NCBI GenBank assembly: GCA_015499985.1
Contig: JAAAUF010000202.1
Location: forward strand, 1 to 50,880
Direction: 5' to 3'
From: Haplosporangium gracile
Lineage: Eukaryota > Mortierellomycota > Mortierellomycetes > Mortierellales > Mortierellaceae
DNA length: 50,880 nt
Below are positions 50,826 through 50,880 of the stretch, one piece after another; position 1 is the stretch's first letter; each line of letters begins with the position of its first letter. A program made the translations under genes and the position numbers. The notes beneath the pieces are model-generated. The model saw only the letters and a program-made list of their open reading frames with translations, ran no database searches and was not told where the DNA came from.

Positions 50826-50880
<55 letters not shown>
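50826..50880. repeat. CT dinucleotide microsatellite running off the window end
   Basis: More than 20 CT units continuing to the last base; such a run can also be the reason an assembly contig stops. Confidence 0.9.

Larger units (their letters stand above)
50139..50880. promoter_or_regulatory. Promoter/leader of polyQ/N gene and edge microsatellites
   Basis: Purine-rich on the plus strand to about 50540 (CT-rich leader in sense), then CT dinucleotide runs. No gene visible before the window ends. Confidence 0.55.

Noticed and set aside
1..50880. Mobile elements, CRISPR arrays, telomere repeats or viral insertions
   Set aside because: No terminal repeats with transposase or reverse-transcriptase motifs, no regularly spaced repeats with unique spacers, and no TTAGGG-type array were seen.

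Overview
The window is nuclear DNA of a filamentous fungus. Genes are split by short introns (mostly 75-350 nt) with GT..AG ends and often a CTAAC-like branch site. Proteins are rich in Q, N and S tracts, and several families are fungal (Mid1, Prm1, Nem1, Prm1-type fusion machinery). The style of the genes (intron-rich, CT-rich leaders, polyQ/N tracts, a fungal-type kinase joined to a bromodomain) suggests an early-diverging lineage such as Mortierellomycota. That placement is an inference; no rRNA or marker gene is present. I rebuilt 17 protein genes by joining exons whose splice sites and reading phases agree. I see no tRNA, rRNA, CRISPR array or transposon.

Left part (1-17.8 kb): three minus-strand genes, namely biotin-protein ligase (65-2219), the mitochondrial outer-membrane AAA ATPase Msp1/ATAD1 (2728-4685) and a monocarboxylate-type MFS transporter (4834-6795). 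Then a plus-strand secreted, probably GPI-anchored orphan (8722-9798), converging on a large minus-strand gene that joins a bromodomain to a fungal-type (FunK1-like) protein kinase (10181 to about 14706, 5' end unresolved). About 3.1 kb of promoter-like low-complexity DNA follows.

Middle part (17.8-36 kb): a secreted tandem-repeat protein (17857-19113), a two-RRM SR splicing factor with one 806-nt intron (19583-22059), the minus-strand lipid-regulating phosphatase Nem1 (22531-24616) and the calcium-channel subunit Mid1 (25896-27898). Mid1 shares a 422-bp divergent promoter with the DNA repair glycosylase MutY homologue (28321-30620). Next come a CXXC zinc-binding CZIB/DUF866 protein whose first coding exon is just the ATG (30732-31723), the cell-fusion protein Prm1 (about 32000-33832) and a metallo-beta-lactamase-fold hydrolase (34057-36035).

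Right part (36-50.9 kb): a 3.5-kb gene-free stretch carrying a perfect inverted pair of ATCTGATAAG sites, the motif read by iron-responsive GATA repressors, lies upstream of a ferric-reductase-family gene (39517-42568). That gene's NAD-binding half is split by a long insert with two membrane spans. Then follow a type II membrane protein of unknown function (43430-45353), a FoP/CHTOP-like mRNA-export adaptor (45592-46682, minus) and a polyQ/N coiled-coil protein (47783-50138, minus). Microsatellites, mostly pyrimidine-rich on the coding strand, sit just upstream of many start codons. There is no obvious operon-like cluster. Nem1, Mid1 and Prm1 are all membrane or fusion related, but adjacency alone does not show they work together.
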